A stretch of 64,000 bases of DNA, taken from positions 2,170,001-2,234,000 of the forward strand of contig CBDCLS010000005.1 in assembly GCA_965218775.1 (NCBI GenBank), given 5' to 3'. The notes below the pieces were generated by a model. That model was not told where the DNA came from, made no database searches, and saw only the letters and a program-made list of their open reading frames with translations. Both the position numbers and the translations under genes were made by a program. Each line of letters opens with the position of its first letter. Within the stretch, counting starts at the first letter, position 1. Positions 36,384 through 44,038 of the stretch are shown piece by piece. Source of the DNA: CAUZIZ01 sp965218775. Its GTDB lineage: Bacteria > Acidobacteriota > UBA6911 > RPQK01 > JAJDTT01.

Positions 36384-36869
36384 ATGGAGCTCTATGTATC
36401 CCTAGATTCAATCCTAGACTATTCTCCGCAGACCGCAGGCTATCCCAGGCTCCGGAAAACCGGTGAGAAGAGGGGCTCCCTTGAAGGCCTGCTGAATGAG
36501 AAGGTCCAGACCCTTGTCGACATTCTTGATCAGATCGCCGGAGAGATAAGGGAGCGGGCCGGTCTGTCTGGTCGGGTTACTTGGCAAATTGACAATCACT
36601 ACTGCCGTCTGAAATCGAAGCTTCTCCAGCTTGACCATTGGCATCTCGGTGCCAACAGGAACATCGAGAGTCGACGAACTGCCCTGGAGACTCAGCTGGA
36701 CACCTTGTTGCACGAGAAGAGGCAGGAACAGATTCTATGCTGGCAGGATATTGCCCGGCTGAAGACCGAGTTCAGAACCTGGTTTAAGCAGTACAGGGAT
36801 TTGGTGGAGAGGGTGAGGATTATTGCGCCGTCTCCGGAATCGGGACGCTTTCAAAGCGAAATACGCTGA
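36384..36869 (+). CDS. Helical protein of unknown function in the ArdC/sigma island
   Basis: A 161-residue charged protein, largely helical, with LEGLLNEKVQTLVDILDQIA, RRTALETQLDTLLHEKRQEQ and FRTWFKQYRDLVERVRII. The last block suggests a coiled coil or a nucleic-acid-binding helix. I do not recognise a named family. The start at 36384 follows the ribbon-helix-helix stop by 13 bp; no ribosome site is obvious. Position suggests a plasmid-type maintenance or mobilisation role, which is inference only. Confidence 0.55.
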   Translation: MELYVSLDSILDYSPQTAGYPRLRKTGEKRGSLEGLLNEKVQTLVDILDQIAGEIRERAGLSGRVTWQIDNHYCRLKSKLLQLDHWHLGANRNIESRRTALETQLDTLLHEKRQEQILCWQDIARLKTEFRTWFKQYRDLVERVRIIAPSPESGRFQSEIR

Positions 36870-36910
36870 GCCAGAGTTTCCATCAGACATGAGTTTAGCA
36901 GAACCAAACC

Positions 36911-36998
36911 AGGTTCTCTGTGTTTTCTTTGATTGCCCCTTTGCCGGGTCCTGCTACTCCCGGCTTACTGGCGTAGAAGCAATTCCTCTGCCCTCAAG
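36911..36998. repeat. 88-bp direct repeat, copy 2 (copy 1 at 25626-25713)
   Basis: Identical to 25626-25713. It ends directly at the start of the propeller fragment. The reverse strand again encodes LRAEELLLRQ and stop, so both sites descend from the end of the same gene. Confidence 0.9.
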
Positions 36999-37474
36999 CG
37001 CTGAGTGACTTCCACAGTGTCCAGAAACAGATGTCGCCGGGCTCCGGAAACCTGGGGGTGGCCATCGCCGGCACGGGTCCCTCCGCAGGCGTCTACTTCG
37101 ACCGGGTGGTGGTCCCGGACCTGAAGGTAGAGGCCGGCCGCAAGGTGCTCTTTCTGGACATGCTGGAGGTGAGCGCCCTGGGAGGGCTGACGGAATCCTT
37201 CCAGGCCATGAAAAAGCACCCCTCCAACCCGGTCCTGGAGACCGGACCGCCGGGCAGCTTCGACGGTCTTCGCGCCCACGCCTACGGGGAGGTCCTTCAC
37301 GAGGAGGGCAAGTTCCGGATGTGGTACACCGGCCTCGGTCGGTACCAGTCCCGTCATCACGTGGGCTACGCCGAGAGCGAGGACGGGGTGAACTGGGTCA
37401 AGCCGATATTGAACCAGGTCGAGTATGGAGGTTCGAAGGCCAACAATATCGTGGACCTGGACTACCGGGGTCGA
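36999..37474 (+). pseudogene. Internal fragment of a LamG/propeller fusion protein
   Basis: The frame reads the end of a concanavalin-like domain (GVAIAGTGPSAGVYFDRVVV), then KVLFLDMLEV and a propeller start with FRMWYTGLGRYQSRHHVGYA and SEDGVNWVKPIL. The second part is homologous to residues 60-150 of the exported propeller proteins at 9764 and 21502. Both ends are cut: the left by the 88-bp repeat and the right by a PD40 fragment on the other strand. The open frame runs on to 37639 without homology. Confidence 0.65.
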
Positions 37475-37645
37475 GCGAAACCTTCTTTAGCTTGCCGTCA
37501 GCAAAAAACCCCACCCACTCGCAATCGGGTGAGAAAAGGGATACGACGCCGTGCCCTCCGTGCCCGGGATTGGCCTGGCGTCAACGTCGTTCAGGGGACG
37601 CACAAAAAGCTGCGTCCTGCCCTTCTTCCTGAGTCGTAGAGAATA
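37475..37645 (-). pseudogene. Internal fragment of a PD40/TolB-like protein
   Basis: On the minus strand the translation reads GRTQLFVRPLNDVDARPIPG and, after a frame change near 37530, SPDCEWVGFFADGKLKKVSL. This is the first blade of the propeller that follows kinase or adenylate-cyclase domains in many Acidobacterial proteins. Both ends are missing. Confidence 0.55.
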
Positions 37646-37650
37646 CCCAC

Positions 37651-38301
37651 GTGTTAATGGAGCCAACCGTCTCCCGAGCCGACATAAGATTCCACCTGTG
37701 GGGCATTCCCGTGCGAGTCCACCCGTTCTTTTGGCTGATCGTGGTGTTCCTGGGATGGGGCCTCGGAGATGCAGTGGCGATTGCCTCCTGGGTAGGAGCT
37801 GTCTTCGCCTCGATTCTCGTCCATGAGATGGGACACGCCGAGTGTGCCAGGCAGTTTGGCCACTCCCCACGGATCGTGCTCTATGGTTTTGGGGGACTCG
37901 CGATATATCACCCCCGATCTACGGATCCAGCCTGGCAGAGAATTACGGTGCTCTTTTGTGGGCCAGGTGCAGGATTCGTATTGGCAGCAGTCCTGATCAC
38001 TTTCGATTCACTAGCTGGATTTCCAAGCACACCGTTCTTCGGGCAACTGTATTTTCACTTTCTATGGATAAACATCGGTTGGGGACTGTTCAATCTGTTG
38101 CCGATCTTCCCCCTGGATGGAGGACAGATTGCCTTTCATGGCTTTAAGCGCCTTGCTCCGCACAGGGGAGCCAGGATTGCGGCAATCGTATCGGTGGTTG
38201 AGGCTGGTGTAATGGCCTTGCTGGCCTACTCTGCACAGCAGCCCTACCTGGCAATCTATTTTGTCTACTTCGCCGTGACCAATTTTCAGAACCTGAGCTG
38301 A
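37651..38301 (+). CDS. M50 family site-2 protease-like membrane metalloprotease
   Basis: A 216-residue membrane protein with about five helices. The zinc site HEMGH lies near residue 54 and the third ligand in LLPIFPLDGGQ near residue 149, both within membrane segments. The short length without a PDZ or CBS domain matches minimal rhomboid-like site-2 proteases (SpoIVFB/Rip type). GTG at 37651 or ATG at 37657 may start translation. It lies among gene fragments and has no operon partner, so its substrate is unknown. Confidence 0.85.
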   Translation: MLMEPTVSRADIRFHLWGIPVRVHPFFWLIVVFLGWGLGDAVAIASWVGAVFASILVHEMGHAECARQFGHSPRIVLYGFGGLAIYHPRSTDPAWQRITVLFCGPGAGFVLAAVLITFDSLAGFPSTPFFGQLYFHFLWINIGWGLFNLLPIFPLDGGQIAFHGFKRLAPHRGARIAAIVSVVEAGVMALLAYSAQQPYLAIYFVYFAVTNFQNLS

Positions 38302-38544
38302 TCCCTCCCTATCTTCGCAAATGAGCGACTACACCGACTACACAGGCCTGAAAGCTTATGCTGGTAGTGGTTTTGTCGCGTGTAGTCAATCCCGCGCAGG
38401 TGGTGAGGAAGAATCTCCATCACTGGGGCGTTAACCAAAAGGGATCGACTGAATTGTTGAATCAGAGGCGGAATCTCAGCCACTCGTATATCGAAAGTTA
38501 AAAGCGCACTGGGTCCATTCTAGACACCATTTTTCAGGTCGTGA
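38302..38544. other. Intergenic stretch without a recognisable gene
   Basis: About 240 bases after the protease gene with no family-like frame and no strong hairpin. It is followed by the PD40 scrap. Confidence 0.4.
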
Positions 38545-38604
38545 TCACTCCGTCGGCACCAGCCGCTTGAGTTCTTCAAACCAGACGTCCATGGGCTGCC
38601 GCCC
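38545..38604 (-). pseudogene. C-terminal scrap of a PD40/TolB-like protein
   Basis: The last residues MDVWFEELKRLVPTE and a TGA at 38545-38547 are the typical end of PD40 propeller proteins. The DNA word GCTTGAGTTCTTCAA is shared with the scrap at 35780. Only about 20 codons remain before unrelated sequence. Confidence 0.55.
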
Positions 38605-38619
38605 ACCCCGAATCATGAA

Positions 38620-39241
38620 AATGGTGCGCGCCCGAACAGCGGTGAGTGACGGCCTGTGGATTCTCGATCAGGAAGACCCCAACAAAGTGCACAAGGTCCG
38701 ATACAAGGATGGTTCCGTTCTCAAGGAGATCCAGAGGGAGTCGATCCACGGCAGCGGCATCACCTATGGAGCCGGGGCCCTCTGGATCGGTTCAACCTGG
38801 GGACTCACCACTTTGAAGGTGGATCCAGACACAGGCAAGACGCTGGCCACATTCAAAACTCCGGGAGCCGGACAGCCGCGCTGGGGACCGCCCCGCAAAC
38901 GGCCTTCCGGAGCGCACGGCCTGGAGTGGGTGGACGGCAAGTACTGGATTGCGGTACCACCCCCGGTAGAGATCTATCAGGTTGAGCCGGAGACGGGGAA
39001 GATCCTGCATACCATTCCCTCCCCGGGCACACGACCCCACGGAATAGCCTGGGACAGCGGTTACCTCTGGTGTGTCGAAAGCAATGACCACGCCATCTAC
39101 AAGATGGACCCCAAGGATGGAAAACTCCTGGCCAAGATTCAGCTGAGCGAGAACGATCCCGAACCGCACGGCATGACCATGCACCAGGGTGTTGTCTGGT
39201 ACAGCGATGCGGTCAGCGGCTGGGTGTGCCGGCTGGTGTAA
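38620..39241 (+). pseudogene. Glutaminyl cyclase-like/Vgb-like propeller, 5'-truncated
   Basis: About 200 residues of repeated propeller blades: GLWILDQEDPNKVHKVRY, GAGALWIGSTWGLTTLKVD, RPHGIAWDSGYLWCVESND and PEPHGMTMHQGVVWYSD. The repeats resemble glutamine cyclotransferase and virginiamycin-B-lyase-like proteins. The N-terminal part with signal peptide is missing; the open frame extends left to 38567 only through sequence of the PD40 scrap. It ends before a hairpin shared with the convergent DUF1080 gene. Confidence 0.7.
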
Positions 39242-39265
39242 GGACGCTAAGAAAGCTTTTCAGGC

Positions 39266-39298
39266 CCGCGAATCACGCCTATCTCGCCTGATTCGCGG
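39266..39298. terminator. Bidirectional hairpin between convergent genes
   Basis: CCGCGAATCA (39266-39275) and TGATTCGCGG (39289-39298) form a perfect 10-bp stem with a 13-base loop. It separates the cyclase-like gene from the DUF1080 gene. No T-run is present on either side. Confidence 0.55.
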
Positions 39299-39309
39299 CC
39301 CGAAGCGGG

Positions 39310-39987
39310 CTAGCGTATCGGTTTGATTTTGATCTTGCGGTACCAGACACGGTGGCCTCCGCGGCCGTGAATGCCCTGAAACCCGACGGGTCCGCTCCGC
39401 GCATAATCTTTCAAGGCTCTGGCGAACTTGTTTCGGGTCCCATCGGGATTCTTGTGTGGTTCCGTCCACTGATCGAGATCCATATCGATCACCTGCTTAC
39501 TATTGAAAACCAGATAAATCTTGTTGTCGTCACAGGTAATCGTATAGCGATTCCACTCCCCGGCCGGTTTGGCCATATTCTTTCTTGGTAGCAGGAGATC
39601 GTAAATCGCTCCCACCACGCCAAGGGGCTTGCCGTCCCCGGTCTCATGGACCTGCACTTCGATGGCCGACAGCGCGTCCTTGATATCTCCGGCGCGAAGA
39701 AAGACCCCGCTGTTGGCATCCTTCTCCACCTTGAACTCCAGATCCAGGATGAAATCTCCATACTTCTCCCTCGTCCAAATCGTGCCCCGGTCCTCCCCAT
39801 ACAGGACCCCATCCTCCATGACCCAAGTCCCCGGCTCGTAAAGGGCATTGGAAAGGTCCGTCCTGAAAAGATCCTTCCATCCATCGGTGACGGGATGGTG
39901 GGTCGTGGGAAGTCCCTGGCTTAAGACCGCTCCCTGGGACAAGCATAGGACTGCAACGAAAACACTCAAAATCCGTTTCTTTGACAT
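39310..39987 (-). CDS. DUF1080 (3-keto-disaccharide hydrolase) protein, exported
   Basis: A 225-residue protein with signal peptide (residues 5-22) and one DUF1080 domain: WVMEDGVLYGEDRGTIWT, FKVEKDANSGVFLRAGD, IEVQVHETGDGKP and GEWNRYTITCDDNKIYLVFN. It ends GPVGFQGIHGRGGHRVWYRK, a family hallmark. GGGAGG lies six bases before the ATG. Compared with the copy at 16446 it retains the conserved QVHE-type motif. No oxidoreductase is adjacent. The region upstream (40000-40175) holds a GC-rich repeat with CGTACG inverted words near 40105. Confidence 0.9.
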   Translation of the reverse strand: MSKKRILSVFVAVLCLSQGAVLSQGLPTTHHPVTDGWKDLFRTDLSNALYEPGTWVMEDGVLYGEDRGTIWTREKYGDFILDLEFKVEKDANSGVFLRAGDIKDALSAIEVQVHETGDGKPLGVVGAIYDLLLPRKNMAKPAGEWNRYTITCDDNKIYLVFNSKQVIDMDLDQWTEPHKNPDGTRNKFARALKDYARSGPVGFQGIHGRGGHRVWYRKIKIKPIR

Positions 39988-40175
39988 GGGAAACCTCCCT
40001 GGCGAATCACGATTGTACCCCTTGTGAGGGTTATCCCCAAGTTCAACCCCGGTGCGGCGGTCCAGGAGGCCTAGATCAAGGCCGCAGGGAGCGAGGTGAG
40101 GAGGCGTACGGGTCGCGTACGTCGACGAAGCCGAGCGAACGAGAACGCAGAGATTGGCTCTCTTGGACCGTCGCG

Positions 40176-40507
40176 TCAGTTCTCATCGTTGAAATGTTCC
40201 ACCTTATGGCGTATCACCTCCCCCTCCACCATGAAGACGACGTCCTCGGCGATATTGGTGGCCAAGTCGGCGATTCGCTCCAGATGACGCGAAGCAGAGA
40301 GCTGGTGCACCGCACGCTTGATGGGGCGGAATCTTCCTTCATCTGTTCCTGAAGCACAACAAACATCTCCCGGTTGATCCCGTCGATTTCGTCGTCCCGT
40401 GCCATAACGGTGCGCGCCAGAGCTGTGTCCTGGTTGACCAGAGCATCGAGACTTTCATGAACCATGCTTCGGCATGCTCTGCCGATGGCGGTGGGGGTTT
40501 TTCCCAT
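40176..40507 (-). pseudogene. PhoU C-terminal remnant, frameshifted
   Basis: Joined frames give the second three-helix repeat of PhoU: MVHESLDALVNQDTALARTV, ARDDEIDGINREMF, then after a frame change near 40325 KRAVHQLSASRHLERIADLA and NIAEDVVFMVEGEVIRH. One C seems missing in a run of C/G at the change. PhoU represses the phosphate regulon through the Pst transporter, but the N-terminal half and any pst genes are absent here. Confidence 0.8.
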
Positions 40508-40878
40508 GGTGGTCGTGGTGGGACTGGCCTTAAACCGGCACGATTTTCTGTGCGCTCGTTATAGGCCTTTCCACCACGGCACAGATCGGGATGTACGTGC
40601 TCACCCGTAGGTGGTGGGTTCAGAAGTAAAAAGCGGGGGCTGAGAACGAAAAAAGGTGTACCCAGGCAAGAAAATCGGTCTAACGCTTGAGGGTGGCAAC
40701 CACTGACATCATATGCGATATTTGCGATCAAAGGCTGTACAATAGCAGAGGCTGTTTTCTTTGGATTGCATCTATCGAATGCCATAGAGTATATCGCTTC
40801 GTTGGCGAGGTGCTGTGTAGATTTTGGCCGTTGCAAATTCATCGTAAAGTAGGAATCTTGCCGATACAAGGAGGGACC
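40508..40878. other. Upstream region of the PHP gene pair
   Basis: About 370 bases without a recognisable gene. It becomes AT-richer from 40680 on. A TACAAT word at 40738-40743 could be a -10 element, but no matching -35 at the usual distance was found. Confidence 0.35.
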
Positions 40879-42438
40879 ATGCGGATTGCGCGCCCTAGCT
40901 TCTTTCTTCTTTTCCTTTTGGTTCCTGCTGTGACCTTCCAGGGAACCGGATTTTGCTGGGGAAAGGACTTGAAGATTTTAAAGACAAGTTTGCGAGTCTT
41001 CTCTCCGACTTCCCCGGAAGAATGGTACCAATACCTCGACTTCGTCGTTCCGGAAGAGACAAGGGAAATTGTCATTTCGCTCGAGTATCCGGAAGGGGGG
41101 CCCGAAGTTGAGGAGTCGGGGCCCGTGGATGTGGCGCTTTTTGGTCCTCAGGACTCTTTCCGAGGCTGGACTGGGGGCAGGCGTGAGACGATTGTTTTGG
41201 GGGAAGAGGTGGCCACCCCGGGTTATCTACCCGGGCCAATCACCGCCGGGACGTGGCGCTTGCTTTTCGTCCGACACGTCCGACACCCCCCTGGGCTCGA
41301 CAAGCAAGGTGTCCTATGTGATATAGAGGTCATTGCCCGGATGGGACCACCACTTCCAGCCCAGGGCCGCCAGTGGTTCCGAGGCGACTTCCATATTCAC
41401 AACGAACATGAGGACGCTGTTTTTTCAATTTCCACGTTGGTCAGCCGCTTCCGCGCTGCTAAGCTCGATTTCGGCGTAATCGCAGAATCGAGATGCTGCC
41501 AGGGTAGGGAGCACCCCTACTCCTTTGACCTAAGTGAGATAGCGGCTTTGGCGCCTCGAGTTCCTTTGCTGATGCTCTTTGCGGAGGTGGGCAATACTTT
41601 CGGTCATTTTAACGTGTTAGGGGTTCCACCAGGCGCGTGGATTGACTTGCGCTTTGATGGGTCTCAGGCCAGCCTGGAAAACGTTATTAATCAGACCCAC
41701 CAAGCGGGAGCTCTCTTCTCGGTCAATCATCCTTTTCTCACCAGCCGGAATTTTCCCGACAGGTGTTGCCTCTGGAAAATGGGAGCTCGTGAGGGCATTG
41801 ACTGCATCGAGGTCTGGAACGGTGGAGACAACGATGAGCTTTGGGGTCGTTCTGACGAAAAAGCAGTCGCCTGGTGGGATTCGCTGTTGGCCAAGGGTCG
41901 GACCATTACCGCCATTGGAGGCAGTGACGCTCACTTCACTGCCGGCGTGAAGTGGGTAGGTAGGGAGGATAGGGGCAGACCGGGCAGGCCCACTACCTGG
42001 GTGCTGGCGGACTCTCTGGAGACCTCTTCTATCCTGGAAGCGGTGCGCAGCGGTCGCGTGTTCATCACGGCTCGACCAGATGTTTCTCCGGTCACCCTTA
42101 CCCTGAGGGATTCAGAGTCGGGCCAAGAGGTCGGCATCGGGGACACCCTTCAGGTGAGCGGAGAGAAGATGGAGATGGAGGTTCAATTCAATCATCCGTC
42201 GCCGGTCAAGATAAGAGCCATTGGCCAAGGCAAAGTGCTGGCGGAACAAGTGCGGGCTCCCGGGGCGCCGTCACTGAAAATTTCCCTGCCCCCCGCCGGC
42301 TCCTATGTGAGGCTGGAGATCCGCGAGCATGAGACAGGGACCATGCTGGCCTTGACTAACCCCATCCGGATCCAGAACCGGACCAGCAAGACGCAGGGGA
42401 ATCTTACCGGTACAAGGAGGAGTCATGCAGCCCGTTAG
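40879..42438 (+). CDS. PHP-domain protein with altered metal site (tandem copy 1)
   Basis: A 519-residue exported protein with a signal peptide (residues 1-26), a beta-rich N-terminal domain, and a PHP phosphoesterase domain from about residue 165. Motif 1 is DFHIHNEHEDA. The second motif, TEHN in copy 2, is AESRC here, and GEEIT is AEVGN, so two conserved metal ligands are lost. GHFNVLG, VNHP and GGSDAH remain. The ATG at 40879 follows AAGGAGG. It overlaps copy 2 by 14 bp. The C-terminal 170 residues are nearly the same as in copy 2, the rest much less so. It may be non-catalytic or bind a different metal set. Confidence 0.8.
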   Translation: MRIARPSFFLLFLLVPAVTFQGTGFCWGKDLKILKTSLRVFSPTSPEEWYQYLDFVVPEETREIVISLEYPEGGPEVEESGPVDVALFGPQDSFRGWTGGRRETIVLGEEVATPGYLPGPITAGTWRLLFVRHVRHPPGLDKQGVLCDIEVIARMGPPLPAQGRQWFRGDFHIHNEHEDAVFSISTLVSRFRAAKLDFGVIAESRCCQGREHPYSFDLSEIAALAPRVPLLMLFAEVGNTFGHFNVLGVPPGAWIDLRFDGSQASLENVINQTHQAGALFSVNHPFLTSRNFPDRCCLWKMGAREGIDCIEVWNGGDNDELWGRSDEKAVAWWDSLLAKGRTITAIGGSDAHFTAGVKWVGREDRGRPGRPTTWVLADSLETSSILEAVRSGRVFITARPDVSPVTLTLRDSESGQEVGIGDTLQVSGEKMEMEVQFNHPSPVKIRAIGQGKVLAEQVRAPGAPSLKISLPPAGSYVRLEIREHETGTMLALTNPIRIQNRTSKTQGNLTGTRRSHAAR

Positions 42439-43858
42439 AGTGAGCCTACTTCTCTTCTTATTTACGTTTCTCACCGGTTTCCACGGGACTTGGCTTTGTT
42501 GGGGAAGCGATTCGATAGTCCTGAAGAAGACCTTGCGACTCTCCGAAGAGCCCTTGCACCTGGATTTTGTCGTTCCGGAAGGCGCGCGGGAGATTGCGAT
42601 CTGGCTCGAATACCCGGAAGGCGGCCACGAACTCGAGGAATGGGGGGCGACCTCAGCAAGACTTGTCGCTCCTAACGACGCATTCCGAGGCAGGAGCACA
42701 GGGTGGGCTGAACCAATTTTCCTGAGTGAGGAGGAGGCAAGTCCTGGGTTTATCCCAGGATCTCTCACCTCCGGGACCTGGCGGCTGGTTCTCTCTAACA
42801 GGACCAAGGTAGACGTCCGTTGTGATATAGAGGTGAGGCTGCGAATTGGTCAAGCACTCCCACCTCGAGGTGCGCGCTGGTTACGCGGGGACTTCCATAC
42901 TCACAACGAGCATGCCGACGGCGCTTTTTCGCTCTCCACCTTGGTCAGCCGCTTTCGCGCGGCAAAACTCGACTTCGCTGTAATCACCGAGCACAACACC
43001 TCTAGTCACCATCGTGAGATAGCAGCTTTGCCATTCAAGACGTTTTTGCTGATCATGGGTGAGGAGATCACCACTCCTTTCGGCCACGCCAATGCGCTGG
43101 GACTTGCTCAAGGCGCCTGGATCGATTTTCGCATCGATGGTTCTCCGGCCAGCCTGGAAAATATCATCAACCAGACCCATCAGGCGGGAGCCCTTTTCTC
43201 TATCAATCATCCTTATTTGCCAACCCGTTATCCCGAGAGCTGTTGTCTCTGGAAGATGGAAACCCCTGAGGGGATTGACTGCATCGAGGTGTGGAACGGT
43301 GGAGACAACGATGAGTCTGACGAAAAAGCACTCGCCTGGTGGGATTCGCTGCTGGCCAAAGGTCGGACCATTACAGCCATTGGAGGCAGTGACGCCCACT
43401 TCCGTGCTGGCGTGAAATGGATCGGCAAGGAGGATAGGGGAAGATCGGGCCGGCCCACCACCTGGGTACTGGCGGACTCTCTGGAGACCTCTTCTATCCT
43501 GGAAGCGGTGCGCAGCGGTCGCGTGTTCATTGCGGCTCGACCAGATGTTTCTCCGCTCACCTTTACCCTAACGGATTCAGAGTCGGGCCAACAGGCCGGC
43601 ATCGGGGACACCCTTCACGTGAGCGGAGAGAAGATGGAGTTGGAGGTTCAATTCAATCATCCTTCGCCCGTCAAGATAAGAGCCATTGGCCAGGGCAAAG
43701 TGCTGGCGGAGCAAGTGCGCACTCCCGGGGCGCCATCACTGAAAATTTCCCTGCCCCCCACCGGCTCCTATGTGAGGGTGGAGATAGTCGAGCATGGTAC
43801 AGGGACCATGCTGGTCCTGACTAACCCCATCCGGATCCAGACGCGCCAGGGCAGGTAA
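42425..43858 (+). CDS. PHP-domain protein (tandem copy 2)
   Basis: A 477-residue exported protein paralogous to copy 1. It has a signal peptide (residues 1-26) and a PHP domain with a full set of motifs: DFHTHNEHADG, ITEHNT, MGEEIT, GHANALG, INHP and GGSDAH. PHP domains hydrolyse phosphoesters using two or three metal ions; CehA/McbA-type members act outside the cytoplasm. ATG at 42425 follows AAGGAGG by four bases and lies inside the end of copy 1, so translation is coupled. A third, broken reading frame with a similar ribosome site follows at 43883. Confidence 0.85.
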   Translation: MQPVRVSLLLFLFTFLTGFHGTWLCWGSDSIVLKKTLRLSEEPLHLDFVVPEGAREIAIWLEYPEGGHELEEWGATSARLVAPNDAFRGRSTGWAEPIFLSEEEASPGFIPGSLTSGTWRLVLSNRTKVDVRCDIEVRLRIGQALPPRGARWLRGDFHTHNEHADGAFSLSTLVSRFRAAKLDFAVITEHNTSSHHREIAALPFKTFLLIMGEEITTPFGHANALGLAQGAWIDFRIDGSPASLENIINQTHQAGALFSINHPYLPTRYPESCCLWKMETPEGIDCIEVWNGGDNDESDEKALAWWDSLLAKGRTITAIGGSDAHFRAGVKWIGKEDRGRSGRPTTWVLADSLETSSILEAVRSGRVFIAARPDVSPLTFTLTDSESGQQAGIGDTLHVSGEKMELEVQFNHPSPVKIRAIGQGKVLAEQVRTPGAPSLKISLPPTGSYVRVEIVEHGTGTMLVLTNPIRIQTRQGR

Positions 43859-43882
43859 AAACCCCAATTTTAGGAGGCGACC

Positions 43883-44038
43883 ATGATAAATAGGAAGCCG
43901 GGTAGTTTTTCCTTGTTGGTTCTGTTCCTGTAACTTTGGACTCCGGGATGCTCTGATATCTCGACGCATCAAATCGATACGCCATCCCACCGGACACAAG
44001 CCGAAGAGGGAGATCTGGTTTTCTTTTCCTTTGACGCT
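43883..44038 (+). pseudogene. Broken start of a lipoprotein-like gene
   Basis: An AGGAGG ribosome site precedes ATG at 43883. The frame reads MINRKPGSFSLLVLFL, a TAA stop, then LWTPGCSDISTH, together resembling a lipoprotein signal with a cysteine after TPG. The frame continues VFFSFDASRPDG until it meets the end of the convergent CRTAC1 gene at 44039. It looks like a third operon gene whose beginning only survives. Confidence 0.4.
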
